Shown here piece by piece: positions 50,703-59,194 of a DNA stretch of 64,000 nucleotides. The stretch spans positions 1,798,001 to 1,862,000 of the forward strand of contig NZ_JAGSYI010000001.1 in NCBI RefSeq assembly GCF_025685625.1, read 5' to 3'. Origin of the DNA: Acidicapsa acidisoli (lineage in GTDB: Bacteria > Acidobacteriota > Terriglobia > Terriglobales > Acidobacteriaceae). Under the pieces are notes generated by a model. The model was not told the DNA's origin. It did no database searches and saw nothing but the letters and a program-made list of their open reading frames with translations. Position 1 is the stretch's first letter; each line of letters begins with the position of its first letter. A program made the translations under genes and the position numbers.

Positions 50703-51188
50703 ATGGGCGTAAAGGCCATCTATCCCGGAACCTTCGATCCGCCCACCAACGGGCATCTGGACCTTATCGCGCGCGGTTCGAAGCTCTTCGAGCATCTGAC
50801 CGTGGCCATCCTCAATAACCCTGTCAAGAACCCGCTCTTCATCGTCGACGAACGCGTCGAAATGCTCAAGGAATCGACCCGTCAGCTCGGCAATGTGTCC
50901 GTCGCGACCTTTGAAGGTCTGATGGTGGATTTTGCGAAACAAAACGGTGCAACCGCCGTCCTCCGCGGCATCCGCGCCATCACGGACTACGAGTACGAAT
51001 TCCAGATGGCCCTGATGAACCGGCGTCTCGCTCCGGAAATCGAAACGGTCTTCCTCCAGCCGGCGGGTCGCTATTCTTTCGTAAGCTCACGCCTTGTGAA
51101 AGAGGTCGTCAGCTTCGGCGGCAAGGTAGACGGCCTGGTCCCCACCAACGTAGCCAAGCGATTGGTTGGCCGGATGCGCAAGCCCTAA
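50703..51188 (+). CDS. coaD: Phosphopantetheine adenylyltransferase
   Basis: 161 residues, the usual length. KAIYPGTFDPPTNGHLDLI (nucleotidyltransferase TxGH motif region), VAILNNPVKNPLF, FEGLMVDFAKQNGATAVLRGIRAITDYEYEFQMALMNRRL, and YSFVSSRLVKEV (ISSTxxR-like region; Arg replaces the more common Ser in VSSSLVKE). It makes dephospho-CoA from 4'-phosphopantetheine and ATP. It overlaps the stop of the convergent DUF1801 gene by a few bases. Confidence 0.96.
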   Translation: MGVKAIYPGTFDPPTNGHLDLIARGSKLFEHLTVAILNNPVKNPLFIVDERVEMLKESTRQLGNVSVATFEGLMVDFAKQNGATAVLRGIRAITDYEYEFQMALMNRRLAPEIETVFLQPAGRYSFVSSRLVKEVVSFGGKVDGLVPTNVAKRLVGRMRKP

Positions 51189-51592
51189 CGCTTTTTCTTC
51201 CGTTCGATGTCTACCAGACGCGTTTCCACGAGCTTCCTGACCAGCGAATCGGGAAGTGGTTGATCGCTTGGAAAGCGAATTGCGCCGCTCGATGTCGCAT
51301 AGGCCTTCAAGTCGTTCCTGAGCTGGGTGATGACCCATCCGCTCATCGGGTAGTAGCTGCAGAACCCAGAACATGCGGCATATCCCGCGATCGATCCCTT
51401 CTTCAGCTTGAACGCAGGAACGGCATAGCTGAACCCCTCGACTGCATCCGCAGGAGCAGCGGCCCGGATTGACGCGCGTACCGATTGCAACGTGCTTCGA
51501 GCAGGCTCTGGAGCGGCGGCGATGTATTCCTCGACTTTATTTACATCGGGCGACAACGAGCTCTCAGATTTCCTGGATTTCATTTGGATCAT
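51185..51592 (-). CDS. DUF1801 protein
   Basis: 135 residues. VEEYIAAAPEPARSTLQSVRASIRAAAPADAVEGFSYAVPAFKLKKG and SGWVITQLRNDLKAYATSSGAIRFPSDQPLPDSLVRKLVETRLVDI follow the DUF1801/YdhG-like pattern, a small cytoplasmic alpha/beta fold of unknown function. Its ATG at 51592 overlaps the stop of the VOC gene (ATGA); a second ATG at 51583 has GGGAG with better spacing. Both genes form a two-gene unit. Confidence 0.8.
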   Translation of the reverse strand: MIQMKSRKSESSLSPDVNKVEEYIAAAPEPARSTLQSVRASIRAAAPADAVEGFSYAVPAFKLKKGSIAGYAACSGFCSYYPMSGWVITQLRNDLKAYATSSGAIRFPSDQPLPDSLVRKLVETRLVDIERKKKR

Positions 51593-51960
51593 TCTCCCGC
51601 AGGTTCCTGATAAAGACCGAAAACATTGCCGTAAGGATCGCGAAATCTGGCTGTAATTTCCGGAAAGTCTGCACCGATTGCAGTATGAACCTGGCCTCCG
51701 TGGGCCACAACCGCTTCAAGGGTGGTCGTCACACTGTCCACCATGATCGAGATGCGAAGGCCGTTTTCGTCGGCAGGAGGCCGGCCCAACACCCACGTAC
51801 CGCTCACTTCGCCTACTCCATCATCAAATGCGAGATGGCCGTTCCCACGATCACGAATCACCCAGCCGAAGACGCTGGCGTAGAAACTGGCTAGACTCCG
51901 GACGTCGTGGGCCGGAATCTCGATGTAACAGATCTTGCCGTTGCCGATCGTTGGTGGCAT
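51589..51960 (-). CDS. VOC (glyoxalase/bleomycin-resistance) family protein
   Basis: 123 residues. ICYIEIPAHDVRSLASFYASVFGWVIRD, FDDGVGEVSGTWVLGRP, LRISIMVDSVTTTLEAVVAHGGQV and ITARFRDPYGNVFGLYQEP give the paired beta-alpha-beta-beta-beta modules of the vicinal oxygen chelate fold. The likely metal ligands are partly missing, as in many binding or carrier members. ATG 51960 follows AAGGGGA by 4-5 bases. Coupled to the DUF1801 gene. Confidence 0.83.
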   Translation of the reverse strand: MPPTIGNGKICYIEIPAHDVRSLASFYASVFGWVIRDRGNGHLAFDDGVGEVSGTWVLGRPPADENGLRISIMVDSVTTTLEAVVAHGGQVHTAIGADFPEITARFRDPYGNVFGLYQEPAGE

Positions 51961-52005
51961 GGTTCCCCTTTCCACAAGAGATATAGCGTGAGCGCCGGGC
52001 AACGG

Positions 52006-52995
52006 CTACAACCCCGGTTCCGTAATCGCCGCCATCAGGGCCGCAATATCTCCGATGCTGCTTCCCAGTGCCGAAGGAAGAAGTTCACAGACCGCTGCAG
52101 CCTGGGGCAATGCTTCTTCCGCAATCACCTTCCGGGCTGGTCCAAGGATACGCTCACCCAGCACAACTCCCAACGACCCGAAGACGATTACCTGCGGATT
52201 GAGCGCATCGATCAGCAGCGCTAGCCCGCGTCCCATCCAATGCCCGGCCACGCGCGCCACCTCCATTGCCTCGTAGTCATCGGTCAGCATCGCCTCGACC
52301 AATTCTCGAATAGGCGTGTCTTGCCTCCATCGCGCCGGGAACATCTGTGCTGCCAGGTGAATCAGTCCCGCGCCCGAAGCGAACGACTCCCAGCATCCCC
52401 GCTTTCCAAAGGCCAGCGGACCATCCTCCGCCAGCCGCCAGTGCCCGATTTCGCCTGCCGTGTCTGTCGCTCCGCGGAGTATCCGGCCATTCACAATGAA
52501 TCCGGCGCCGATCCCGGTCCCAAAGGTGAGAAAGATCAGATGCCGCAAGTCGCGCCGATCGCGTCCCACGCCAAAGTGAAACTCCGCCAGCGCCCCGGCA
52601 TTTCCGTCATGCTCCACATGCACCGGAATCTCAGGAAACGCCTGCCTGAGCTGCGCCTTCAATGCCACGCCATGCCATCCAGGCAAGTGCGGGGGATCGA
52701 TCAGCACTCCCTCGCCAATCTTGAGTGGTCCGCCAATCGACACGCTGATCGCAGCAACGCTTCGGCTCTCCAGATTTGCAGTTGATATCAACGAATTGAG
52801 ATTGCCCACGATCTCCGGAAACGTCTCCGAAAAGGGCTGAATCGCCCGCGTCGGCATCTCAATCCGTTGCAGAATCCGCCCATCCAACGTTCCCTCAGCA
52901 CATGCCGTCTTTGTGCCGCCAATGTCCAATCCAAGAACCGTGCGTGCGGCAATCCGACGGTCCATAGTTTCATCAATATCGTATCCAGAACTCAT
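52006..52995 (-). CDS. ROK-family sugar kinase
   Basis: 329 residues. VLGLDIGGTKTACAEG (phosphate-1 motif), SIGGPLKIGEGVLIDPPHLPGW, VHVEHDGNAGALAEFHFG (catalytic Asp in HDGNA), LIFLTFGTGIGAGFIVNG (phosphate 2) and GEIGHWRLAEDGPLAFGKRGCWESFASG. The last region keeps GH but lacks the usual CxCGxxGC zinc cysteines except one, so structural zinc may be absent. The family includes glucokinases, N-acetylglucosamine and fructokinases. No HTH domain is present, so it is an enzyme rather than a ROK repressor. Substrate not determined. Confidence 0.88.
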   Translation of the reverse strand: MSSGYDIDETMDRRIAARTVLGLDIGGTKTACAEGTLDGRILQRIEMPTRAIQPFSETFPEIVGNLNSLISTANLESRSVAAISVSIGGPLKIGEGVLIDPPHLPGWHGVALKAQLRQAFPEIPVHVEHDGNAGALAEFHFGVGRDRRDLRHLIFLTFGTGIGAGFIVNGRILRGATDTAGEIGHWRLAEDGPLAFGKRGCWESFASGAGLIHLAAQMFPARWRQDTPIRELVEAMLTDDYEAMEVARVAGHWMGRGLALLIDALNPQVIVFGSLGVVLGERILGPARKVIAEEALPQAAAVCELLPSALGSSIGDIAALMAAITEPGL

Positions 52996-53119
52996 CTAAC
53001 TCAATGCCCGCTTTCCATTCTGCAAGTCTGACCGGCAATCCACGCCAAGCAGACTATCATTTCGCTGGCGTTCCGCTTTTCCGTTGCCGCCGTCTACTCC
53101 AATGCCTACACTAATCGGC

Positions 53120-54418
53120 ATGAATCCGAACGGTCGTCGTACCTTCCTCAAGCAGGCAGCAGCACTCGCTGGCGCGTTTTCCGTCAACAGCCTCTTCCAC
53201 CAGGCGCACGCCGCCGAGTTTGCGGCAGCGTCGGGCAAAGTCAGTGCGCTCAGTCCGAGCGAGGTCGCGCAGAACGAAGACTACTGGTCGGTGATCCAAC
53301 GCTCTTACTCCGTTAATTCCAACTTGATCAACCTCAACAACGGCGGAGTATCTCCCTCGCCCGTAGTCGTGCAGCAGGCCGTCGAGCGTTATAACCAGCT
53401 CTCTAACGAAGGCCCCTCGTACTACATGTGGCGCATCCTCGACCAGGGCCGTGAACCACTCCGCGAAAAGCTCGGCAGCCTCGCCGGAGTCTCACCCGAA
53501 GAGATCGCGATCAATCGCAACTCGACCGAAGCGCTCAACACCGTCATCTATGGCCTCGATCTCAAACCCGGCGATGAAGTTATCGGGACGAAACAGGACT
53601 ATCCCAACATGATCCAGGCCTATCGCCAGAAGGCGCAGCGCCAGGGAATTCAATACAAACAGATCAGCTTCGACTTTCCTATCGAAGACGATGCGCAGAT
53701 CGTCCACGCCTATGAGCAGGCCATCACCGACCGAACAAAGCTTATCCATGTAACTCACATGATCAACTGGGTCGGCCAGACTATGCCTGTCGCAAAGATC
53801 GCGGATATGGCGCACGCTCGCGGCATTGAAGTGATCTGCGACGGCGCTCATTCCTTTGGCCTGCTTGATTTCAAGATTCCCGATCTGCATTGTGATTACT
53901 TCGGAACGAGCCTGCATAAGTTCCTCTCGGCCCCGATCGGTTCGGGAATGTTATGGATCAAACAGGACAAGATTGAGAAGATATGGCCGCTCACCTGTAA
54001 CGGCGAGCCGCGCAGCGCCAACATCCGTAAGTTCGAAACGCTGGGCACCCGCAGCTTTCCCATTGAGCAGGGCATCGGAGAGGCCATCAATTTTCATGAG
54101 GGGATCGGCAGCAGGCGCAAGGAAGAGCGAATTCACTACCTCAAAGCCTACTGGGCATCGAGAGTGCAGCAGACGCCAAAGGTCAGACTGCACACCTCGC
54201 TCAACCACGAATACTCATGCGCCATTTGCGGAGTCAGCATCGATGGCATGACTCCGGCACAGTTAGAGAATGCACTCTTCGACCGGTACAAGATCCACAC
54301 AGTGGGCATCGTCTGGGAGAACATCAGCTGCGTTCGTGTAACCCCCCATGTTTATACGACCATTGCCGATCTGGACAAGCTGGTTGGCGCGATTCAAACG
54401 ATCGCGACGAAGGCTTAG
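53120..54418 (+). CDS. Tat-signal class V aminotransferase (isopenicillin-N-epimerase-like)
   Basis: 432 residues from ATG 53120 (in-frame ATGs at 53084 and 53102). The Tat signal GRRTFLKQAAALAGAFSV is followed by LINLNNGGVSPSPVVVQQAVERY, EIAINRNSTEALNTVIYGL, IEVICDGAHSFGLLDF and the Schiff-base lysine in FGTSLHKFLSAPIGSGMLWI. These place it with the class V PLP enzymes near isopenicillin N epimerase and cysteine-desulfurase-like proteins. A periplasmic PLP enzyme is unusual but occurs in acidobacteria and planctomycetes as Tat-exported forms. Its reaction is unknown. It follows a ~125-base gap after the divergent ROK kinase. Confidence 0.88.
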   Translation: MNPNGRRTFLKQAAALAGAFSVNSLFHQAHAAEFAAASGKVSALSPSEVAQNEDYWSVIQRSYSVNSNLINLNNGGVSPSPVVVQQAVERYNQLSNEGPSYYMWRILDQGREPLREKLGSLAGVSPEEIAINRNSTEALNTVIYGLDLKPGDEVIGTKQDYPNMIQAYRQKAQRQGIQYKQISFDFPIEDDAQIVHAYEQAITDRTKLIHVTHMINWVGQTMPVAKIADMAHARGIEVICDGAHSFGLLDFKIPDLHCDYFGTSLHKFLSAPIGSGMLWIKQDKIEKIWPLTCNGEPRSANIRKFETLGTRSFPIEQGIGEAINFHEGIGSRRKEERIHYLKAYWASRVQQTPKVRLHTSLNHEYSCAICGVSIDGMTPAQLENALFDRYKIHTVGIVWENISCVRVTPHVYTTIADLDKLVGAIQTIATKA

Positions 54419-54835
54419 CGGCGACCGAAAATTAGCTTTCTAGGCGAAGATTGAGAGAACAAAACCACCACAGGGGGTAGGGGGTACCGCTTTTTCGGCG
54501 GTATCGCTCACATTCCAGATGGTTTATGGGGATTTAGAGGTGCATTTTTAGGCGGTTTTGGTGCACTTTAACGCCCTTTTAGTGCTTTGCTCTCTCCACT
54601 GCTGTGGGGTGCGGACAGATTGGGGAGGCATCAGCTTTCATTATGCTCGCACTGAAGGCAATTTTCGGCAATATCGGGCGATCACAGGTTTAGCTGGAAT
54701 TCAGCGCGTAGACAGCGACATATCTTTTCTTTTCCGTGATTGGAATACCTCTCTTATCGCGGTATGAAACCGCCTATTTGTGGCATAGGAGGGACAGTCG
54801 GCAAGAGTGCTTTCGAACAACTAGAATCAGGAATT
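54419..54835. other. Intergenic region upstream of hemE
   Basis: About 417 bases. It contains a hairpin at 54483-54505, two G-rich repeats (GGGGGTA twice at ~54474-54487) just before it, and AT-rich sequence near 54720-54760 where the hemE promoter is likely. The hemE frame is open to 54740, but homology begins near 54836. Confidence 0.4.
54483..54505 (+). terminator. Hairpin after the class V aminotransferase
   Basis: GGTACCGC (54483-54490) pairs with GCGGTATC (54498-54505), one G-U pair, around TTTTTCG. No T-run follows. Confidence 0.45.
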
Positions 54836-55963
54836 ATGAGTGTTTTGATCGAAAATCCGGGCGCGCCTTTGGAGTTGACGGGTGGCAGCCGATTTGTTCG
54901 TGCCTGTCTGCGCCGTCCCGTTGATAGGCCGCCGGTCTGGTTCCTACGCCAGGCTGGCCGGTATATGGCAGAGTACCGCGAAGTGCGCAAGCACCACACG
55001 CTAGTGGAGATCTGCAAGCGGCCTGAACTGGCTGCCGAGGTGACGATTACCGCCGCTGAGAAGCTGGACGTGGATGCGGCGATCATTTTTGCCGATCTGC
55101 TGCTCCCGCTTGAGCCGATGGGGCTGGATTTTGAGTTTGTGGCCGGCGAAGGGCCGCTGGTCCATCATCCGCTGCGCACGCTGGAGCAGATTGAGAAGCT
55201 GCGCACGGACCGGACGAGCCAGTTGGAGTATGTCGCCGCGGCGATTGGGAAGGTTGCCGGACATTTTGGCGAATCGAAGGGCGTGATTGGATTTTGCGGT
55301 TCGCCGTTTACGCTGGCCAGCTACATGATTGAAGGCGGCAGTTCGCGTAACTACGTCTTCACCAAGCAGATGATGTATTCCGAGCCCTATGCGTGGCAGA
55401 AGCTGCTGGATAAGCTGGTGTCGGTGCTGGTGCCGTATTGCAAGCAGCAGGTAGATGCGGGCGCGGATGTCATACAAATTTTTGACAGCTGGGTTGGTTC
55501 GCTCTCAGTCGAGGATTATCGCGATTATGTGCTGCCGGTGACTAAGCGGCTGGTTCGTGCAGTGCAGGAGTTGGGTGTACCGGTGATCTATTTTGGCGTG
55601 GAGACGGCAAGTCTGTTGCCGTCGATGCGCGAGACTGGCGCGGATGTGATCGGGCTGGACTGGCGCACTCCGCTGGCTGAGGGATGGCAGGCGCTGGGCG
55701 ATAGCTGCGCGGTGCAGGGCAACCTGGACCCGATTACGCTGTTTGCGCCGGAGCCGATTCTGGAAATGCGGGTGAGACAGGTGCTGGAGCAGGCGGATGG
55801 CAGGCCGGGACACATCTTCAACCTGGGCCATGGGATTGTGCCGGGAACGCCGGTTGAGAATGTGCAGACGGTGGTGAAGATGGTGAAGGCGCTTTCGCCT
55901 AGATTTACCCGTAAAGACCTTCAGGTCCAAACGGGTAACGGGCCGGAGGTGACGCTTGGCTAA
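54836..55963 (+). CDS. hemE: Uroporphyrinogen decarboxylase
   Basis: 375 residues from ATG 54836 (AGGA three bases upstream; the frame extends to 54740 without homology). RPPVWFLRQAGRYMAEYREVR is the substrate-binding start, followed by AAIIFADLLLPLEPMGLDFEF, GFCGSPFTLASYMIEGGSS, VIQIFDSWVGSLS, VIYFGVETASLLPSM, LDWRTPLAEGW, VQGNLDPITLFAP and FNLGHGIVPGTPVENV. It decarboxylates uroporphyrinogen III to coproporphyrinogen III in heme synthesis. hemH follows with an 8-base overlap. Confidence 0.97.
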   Translation: MSVLIENPGAPLELTGGSRFVRACLRRPVDRPPVWFLRQAGRYMAEYREVRKHHTLVEICKRPELAAEVTITAAEKLDVDAAIIFADLLLPLEPMGLDFEFVAGEGPLVHHPLRTLEQIEKLRTDRTSQLEYVAAAIGKVAGHFGESKGVIGFCGSPFTLASYMIEGGSSRNYVFTKQMMYSEPYAWQKLLDKLVSVLVPYCKQQVDAGADVIQIFDSWVGSLSVEDYRDYVLPVTKRLVRAVQELGVPVIYFGVETASLLPSMRETGADVIGLDWRTPLAEGWQALGDSCAVQGNLDPITLFAPEPILEMRVRQVLEQADGRPGHIFNLGHGIVPGTPVENVQTVVKMVKALSPRFTRKDLQVQTGNGPEVTLG

Positions 55964-56966
55964 GCGCGCGGTTTTGCTGCTCGCCCATGGAACACCGGCT
56001 ACGGTCGACGAGATTCCGGAGTATCTGCGTAATGTGGTTAGCGGCAGGCCGATGCCGCAGCATGTGGTGGAGGAGATTCAGCATCGCTATTCGCTGATTG
56101 GCGAACCGAAGGGGCATAGTCCGCTGACGGAGCTGACGATGGAGCAGGCGGAGTTGCTGCGGGCTGAGCTGGCCAGGGCCGGCGTGGATGTTCCGGTGTA
56201 TTTGGGGATGCGCAACTGGCGGCCTTACATTGCGGATGTTGTGAAGCAGATGCGGGCGGACGGTATTGAGGAAGCCGCGGTGGTTTGCCTGGCTCCGCAG
56301 AACTCGCGGACTTCGGTTGGGCTATACCGGCGTGCGGTGCTGGCTGAGGCCGGCGGAATGCGGTTCGATTTTCTGGAAGGCTGGGCGGGTGAGCCGCTGC
56401 TGGCGGATGCCTTTGCAGAACGGCTGCGGGTGGCTGTCCTGAGGTTTTCGAGCGAGACGAGCGAACCGGTGCATGTGCTGTTTACGGCGCATAGCGTTCC
56501 GGTGCGGACGGTTGAGGCTGCGGCGCCTGGCGGAGATGCGGAGGGCAAGCCGATTCACTGGCCAACAGCGAAGCCGGGAGCTGAGGCTGTTGCGGACCCG
56601 TATTCGGTGGAGGCGAAGCTTACGGCGCGACTGGTGGCGGAGCGGGTGCCGGAGGTTGCGGCATGGAGCTTTGCTTTTCAGAGTCAGGGTGCGAGCGGCG
56701 GGCCGTGGATTGGGCCTTCGGTGGAGGAGACGCTGGATGGGCTGGCGGCGCAGGGCGTGAAGGCGGTCATTCTGCAGCCGATTGGATTTCTGTGCGATCA
56801 CGTCGAGATTCTTTACGACATCGACATTGCTTTTCGGGAGCATGCCGCCAAGCTTGGCATGCGGCTGGAGCGGCCTGAATCGCTGAATGGGTCGCCGATC
56901 CTTGCGCAGGTGCTGGCGAAGCTTTCGCTGGAGGGGGTGGCGCGGCTGGCGAGTGCTCAGGGTTAA
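55956..56966 (+). CDS. hemH: Ferrochelatase
   Basis: 336 residues. It starts with TTG at 55956, inside the last codons of hemE, with a perfect GGAGG 6 bases upstream, so the rare start codon is well supported. AVLLLAHGTPATVDEIPEYL, GMRNWRPYIADVV, FTAHSVPVRTVE (catalytic His) and FLCDHVEILYDIDIAFREHA (catalytic Glu region) are HemH motifs. It inserts iron into protoporphyrin or coproporphyrin. Which heme route applies cannot be told, as hemG/hemY/hemQ are outside the window. The ~40-residue Ala/Pro-rich insertion after the catalytic His is typical of some phyla. Confidence 0.94.
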   Translation: MAKRAVLLLAHGTPATVDEIPEYLRNVVSGRPMPQHVVEEIQHRYSLIGEPKGHSPLTELTMEQAELLRAELARAGVDVPVYLGMRNWRPYIADVVKQMRADGIEEAAVVCLAPQNSRTSVGLYRRAVLAEAGGMRFDFLEGWAGEPLLADAFAERLRVAVLRFSSETSEPVHVLFTAHSVPVRTVEAAAPGGDAEGKPIHWPTAKPGAEAVADPYSVEAKLTARLVAERVPEVAAWSFAFQSQGASGGPWIGPSVEETLDGLAAQGVKAVILQPIGFLCDHVEILYDIDIAFREHAAKLGMRLERPESLNGSPILAQVLAKLSLEGVARLASAQG

Positions 56967-57099
56967 GCACCTCGCCAGGTCTGGTATTCGTCCCTTGGCC
57001 CACTGCTAAAAAGGGCGACGTAAATCCACGGCTCCGCCTGAAGTTCTACTTGGGCGCACTCTCCAGGTGTTACGGCCCAATACGTCGAAGCCGACACGC

Positions 57100-57456
57100 T
57101 CATTTTTTTGCAGCGATTGCTTCCTCGAAAAGACGCATTGCCAGGAGTCCATTTCCGACTGCCCCGCCTGCACGCAGCGCCGCCGCGATAAACACGGTTT
57201 CTGCAATTTCTTCACGAGTCGCGCCTGCCTCAACTGCATTGTTGATGTGTGCCTCGATGCAATAGGCGCATTGAGTCGTCAGAGCGACGGCCACGGACAT
57301 CAGTTCCCGATACTTAACCGGGATGGCTCCATCGTTTCGTTCTGCAGTTCGTTTTAGGTTAAGGAATGCCGCAGCCTCTTTCGGGGCTGCGCTAAGGAGG
57401 GTCTTGGTATATGCACGGTCCTTCGGGCTTTGGTATGCGGATGTCTCTGTATTCAT
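57100..57456 (-). CDS. Carboxymuconolactone decarboxylase / AhpD-like protein
   Basis: 118 residues. LKRTAERNDGAIPVKYRELMSVAVALTTQCAYCIEAHINNAVEAGATREEIAETVFIAAALRAGGAVG is the AhpD-like core, with redox-active CAYC and the downstream His (proton relay ExxH-like). Such proteins are small peroxidase partners or alkylhydroperoxidase-like enzymes. It is a single gene converging with hemH. Confidence 0.87.
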   Translation of the reverse strand: MNTETSAYQSPKDRAYTKTLLSAAPKEAAAFLNLKRTAERNDGAIPVKYRELMSVAVALTTQCAYCIEAHINNAVEAGATREEIAETVFIAAALRAGGAVGNGLLAMRLFEEAIAAKK

Positions 57457-57666
57457 AGACCGTCAACGTTATCACTTCGAGATTCAGATGGTCTATTTTC
57501 GGCGAATGGAGGACCTTTCTTGCATGCGGGAGCAGGTGACCAAGGCAGAGGCTGATACGGAACGCGCGTGTGGGTCATGCGATGGTATTGGGATCATTGC
57601 AGGCTGCACGTGAGAATGCGATAAAGTGGGATTCATCCAGATTCTATTTACTTAGGGAGCATCCAC

Positions 57667-59016
57667 TTGCATCGCTTATGTTTATCGGTCTTTACTGCGT
57701 TCTTCGTCGTCCATGCTTTCACAGCCGGGCAAGCTTTGGCCCAGACATCCGCCTCGCCTGCGCCGCCGACTGTTTATGTGAAGGCCGGGCATCTCTTTGA
57801 CGCTACTTCGGATCAGTTGCGCGAGAATGTGGTGCTGGTGGTTGAGGGCGAGAGGATCGCCAAGGTTGCTCCGGCGGGTGAGGTTGCGATTCCGGCGGGG
57901 GCGAAGGTGGTTGATCTCTCCAATTACTGGGTGCTGCCGGGGCTGATTGATTGTCATACGCATCTGGAGGTTCGCGCGGATCAGTATGACCCGATCAACG
58001 AGGTGCGTTTTACGCCGTTTCAGGGCGGGTTCAATGGTGTGGTGAATGCCAACCGGACGTTGCAGGCTGGATTTACGAGCGTGCGGGATGTAGGTTCGCA
58101 GCCGTTTTTTGCGGTGGATTTGCGGAACGCGATTGATTCGGGGTTTATTCCGGGGCCGCGGGTAGTGGCGAGTGGGCCGCCGATTTCGATTACCGGGGGT
58201 CATGGGGATATGAATGGGTTTGCTCCGGCGGTGCACAACATGATGTATCCCGACGAGAAGGACTTTCAGATTGCGGATGGGCCGGACGAGGTGCGCCGGG
58301 TTGTTCGCGAGCAGGTGAAGTACGGCGTGGATGTCATCAAGATTCTGGCTACAGGTGGAGTGCTTTCGGCGGGGGACAAGCCGGGGGCGGAGCAGTTTAC
58401 CTATGACGAGTTGAAGATCGCGGCGGATGAGGCGCATAGGGCAGGGCGCAAGATTGCCGCGCATGCGCATGGGACGCAGGGAATCAAGGATGCGGTGCGG
58501 GCAGGGATCGACTCGATTGAGCACGGCAGTTTGATCGACGCCGAGGGCATTGCGTTGATGAAGGAGCACGGGACGTATCTTGTGGCCGATATCTACAACG
58601 ACGATTACATCCTGAATAATGCGCCTGCGTTTGGCTTGCCCAAGGAGATGGTGGATAAGGAGAGGACCGTGGGCCGGTTGCAGCGGGAAAACTTTGCCAA
58701 GGCTGTGGCGGCGGGGGTGAAGATTGCGTTTGGGACGGATGCGGGGGTGTATCCGCATGGCGATAATGCGAAGCAGTTTCACTACATGGTGAAGTTTGGC
58801 ATGACGCCGGCCGGGGCGATTCGCGCGGCGACTTCGAGTGCGGCGGATCTGATCGACCGTTCGAAGGATGTGGGTACGCTGGAGGCTGGGAAGTACGCCG
58901 ATCTGATCGCGGTGACGGCCAATCCGCTGGACAAGGTGGAAGTGCTGGAGCATGTGAGCTTCGTGATGAAGGGCGGCAAGATTTACAAAGACGAGTTGGC
59001 CGCGGGAAAGTTGTGA
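57667..59016 (+). CDS. Secreted metal-dependent amidohydrolase (dipeptidase/imidazolonepropionase-like)
   Basis: 449 residues. Start TTG 57667 has AGGGAG 7 bases upstream. Signal peptide (LCLSVFTAFFVVHAFTAGQALA). The HxH metal motif VLPGLIDCHTHLEV, carboxylated-Lys region GVDVIKILATGG, metal His in IAAHAHGTQGIKDAV and DSIEHGSLID, and catalytic Asp in IAFGTDAGVYPHG. LEAGKYADLIAV closes the fold. The group includes Xaa-Pro dipeptidases and N-acyl hydrolases; several secreted members cleave dipeptides or aryl-amides. Substrate unknown. Confidence 0.9.
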   Translation: MHRLCLSVFTAFFVVHAFTAGQALAQTSASPAPPTVYVKAGHLFDATSDQLRENVVLVVEGERIAKVAPAGEVAIPAGAKVVDLSNYWVLPGLIDCHTHLEVRADQYDPINEVRFTPFQGGFNGVVNANRTLQAGFTSVRDVGSQPFFAVDLRNAIDSGFIPGPRVVASGPPISITGGHGDMNGFAPAVHNMMYPDEKDFQIADGPDEVRRVVREQVKYGVDVIKILATGGVLSAGDKPGAEQFTYDELKIAADEAHRAGRKIAAHAHGTQGIKDAVRAGIDSIEHGSLIDAEGIALMKEHGTYLVADIYNDDYILNNAPAFGLPKEMVDKERTVGRLQRENFAKAVAAGVKIAFGTDAGVYPHGDNAKQFHYMVKFGMTPAGAIRAATSSAADLIDRSKDVGTLEAGKYADLIAVTANPLDKVEVLEHVSFVMKGGKIYKDELAAGKL

Positions 59017-59194
59017 TTTTGCGGTCATGATGCGAGCGGCCCGCATCTTACTTCATAAGAGCTGAAAGCTCGAATTGCGGGAATGTCGGGTAGATTTCTG
59101 CAGACGCCGTCGATCGGCGTTATCGTGGAGATGCGGGCGCTTCTGTTCGAGCAAGGGAGCCTCGTCGGCGGGTAGAGGAGCAGCGTACGACGGT

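Noticed and set aside
57682-59046. 454-codon minus-strand ORF opposite the secreted amidohydrolase
   Set aside because: His/Arg-rich translation without motifs; the plus-strand gene has all catalytic residues.
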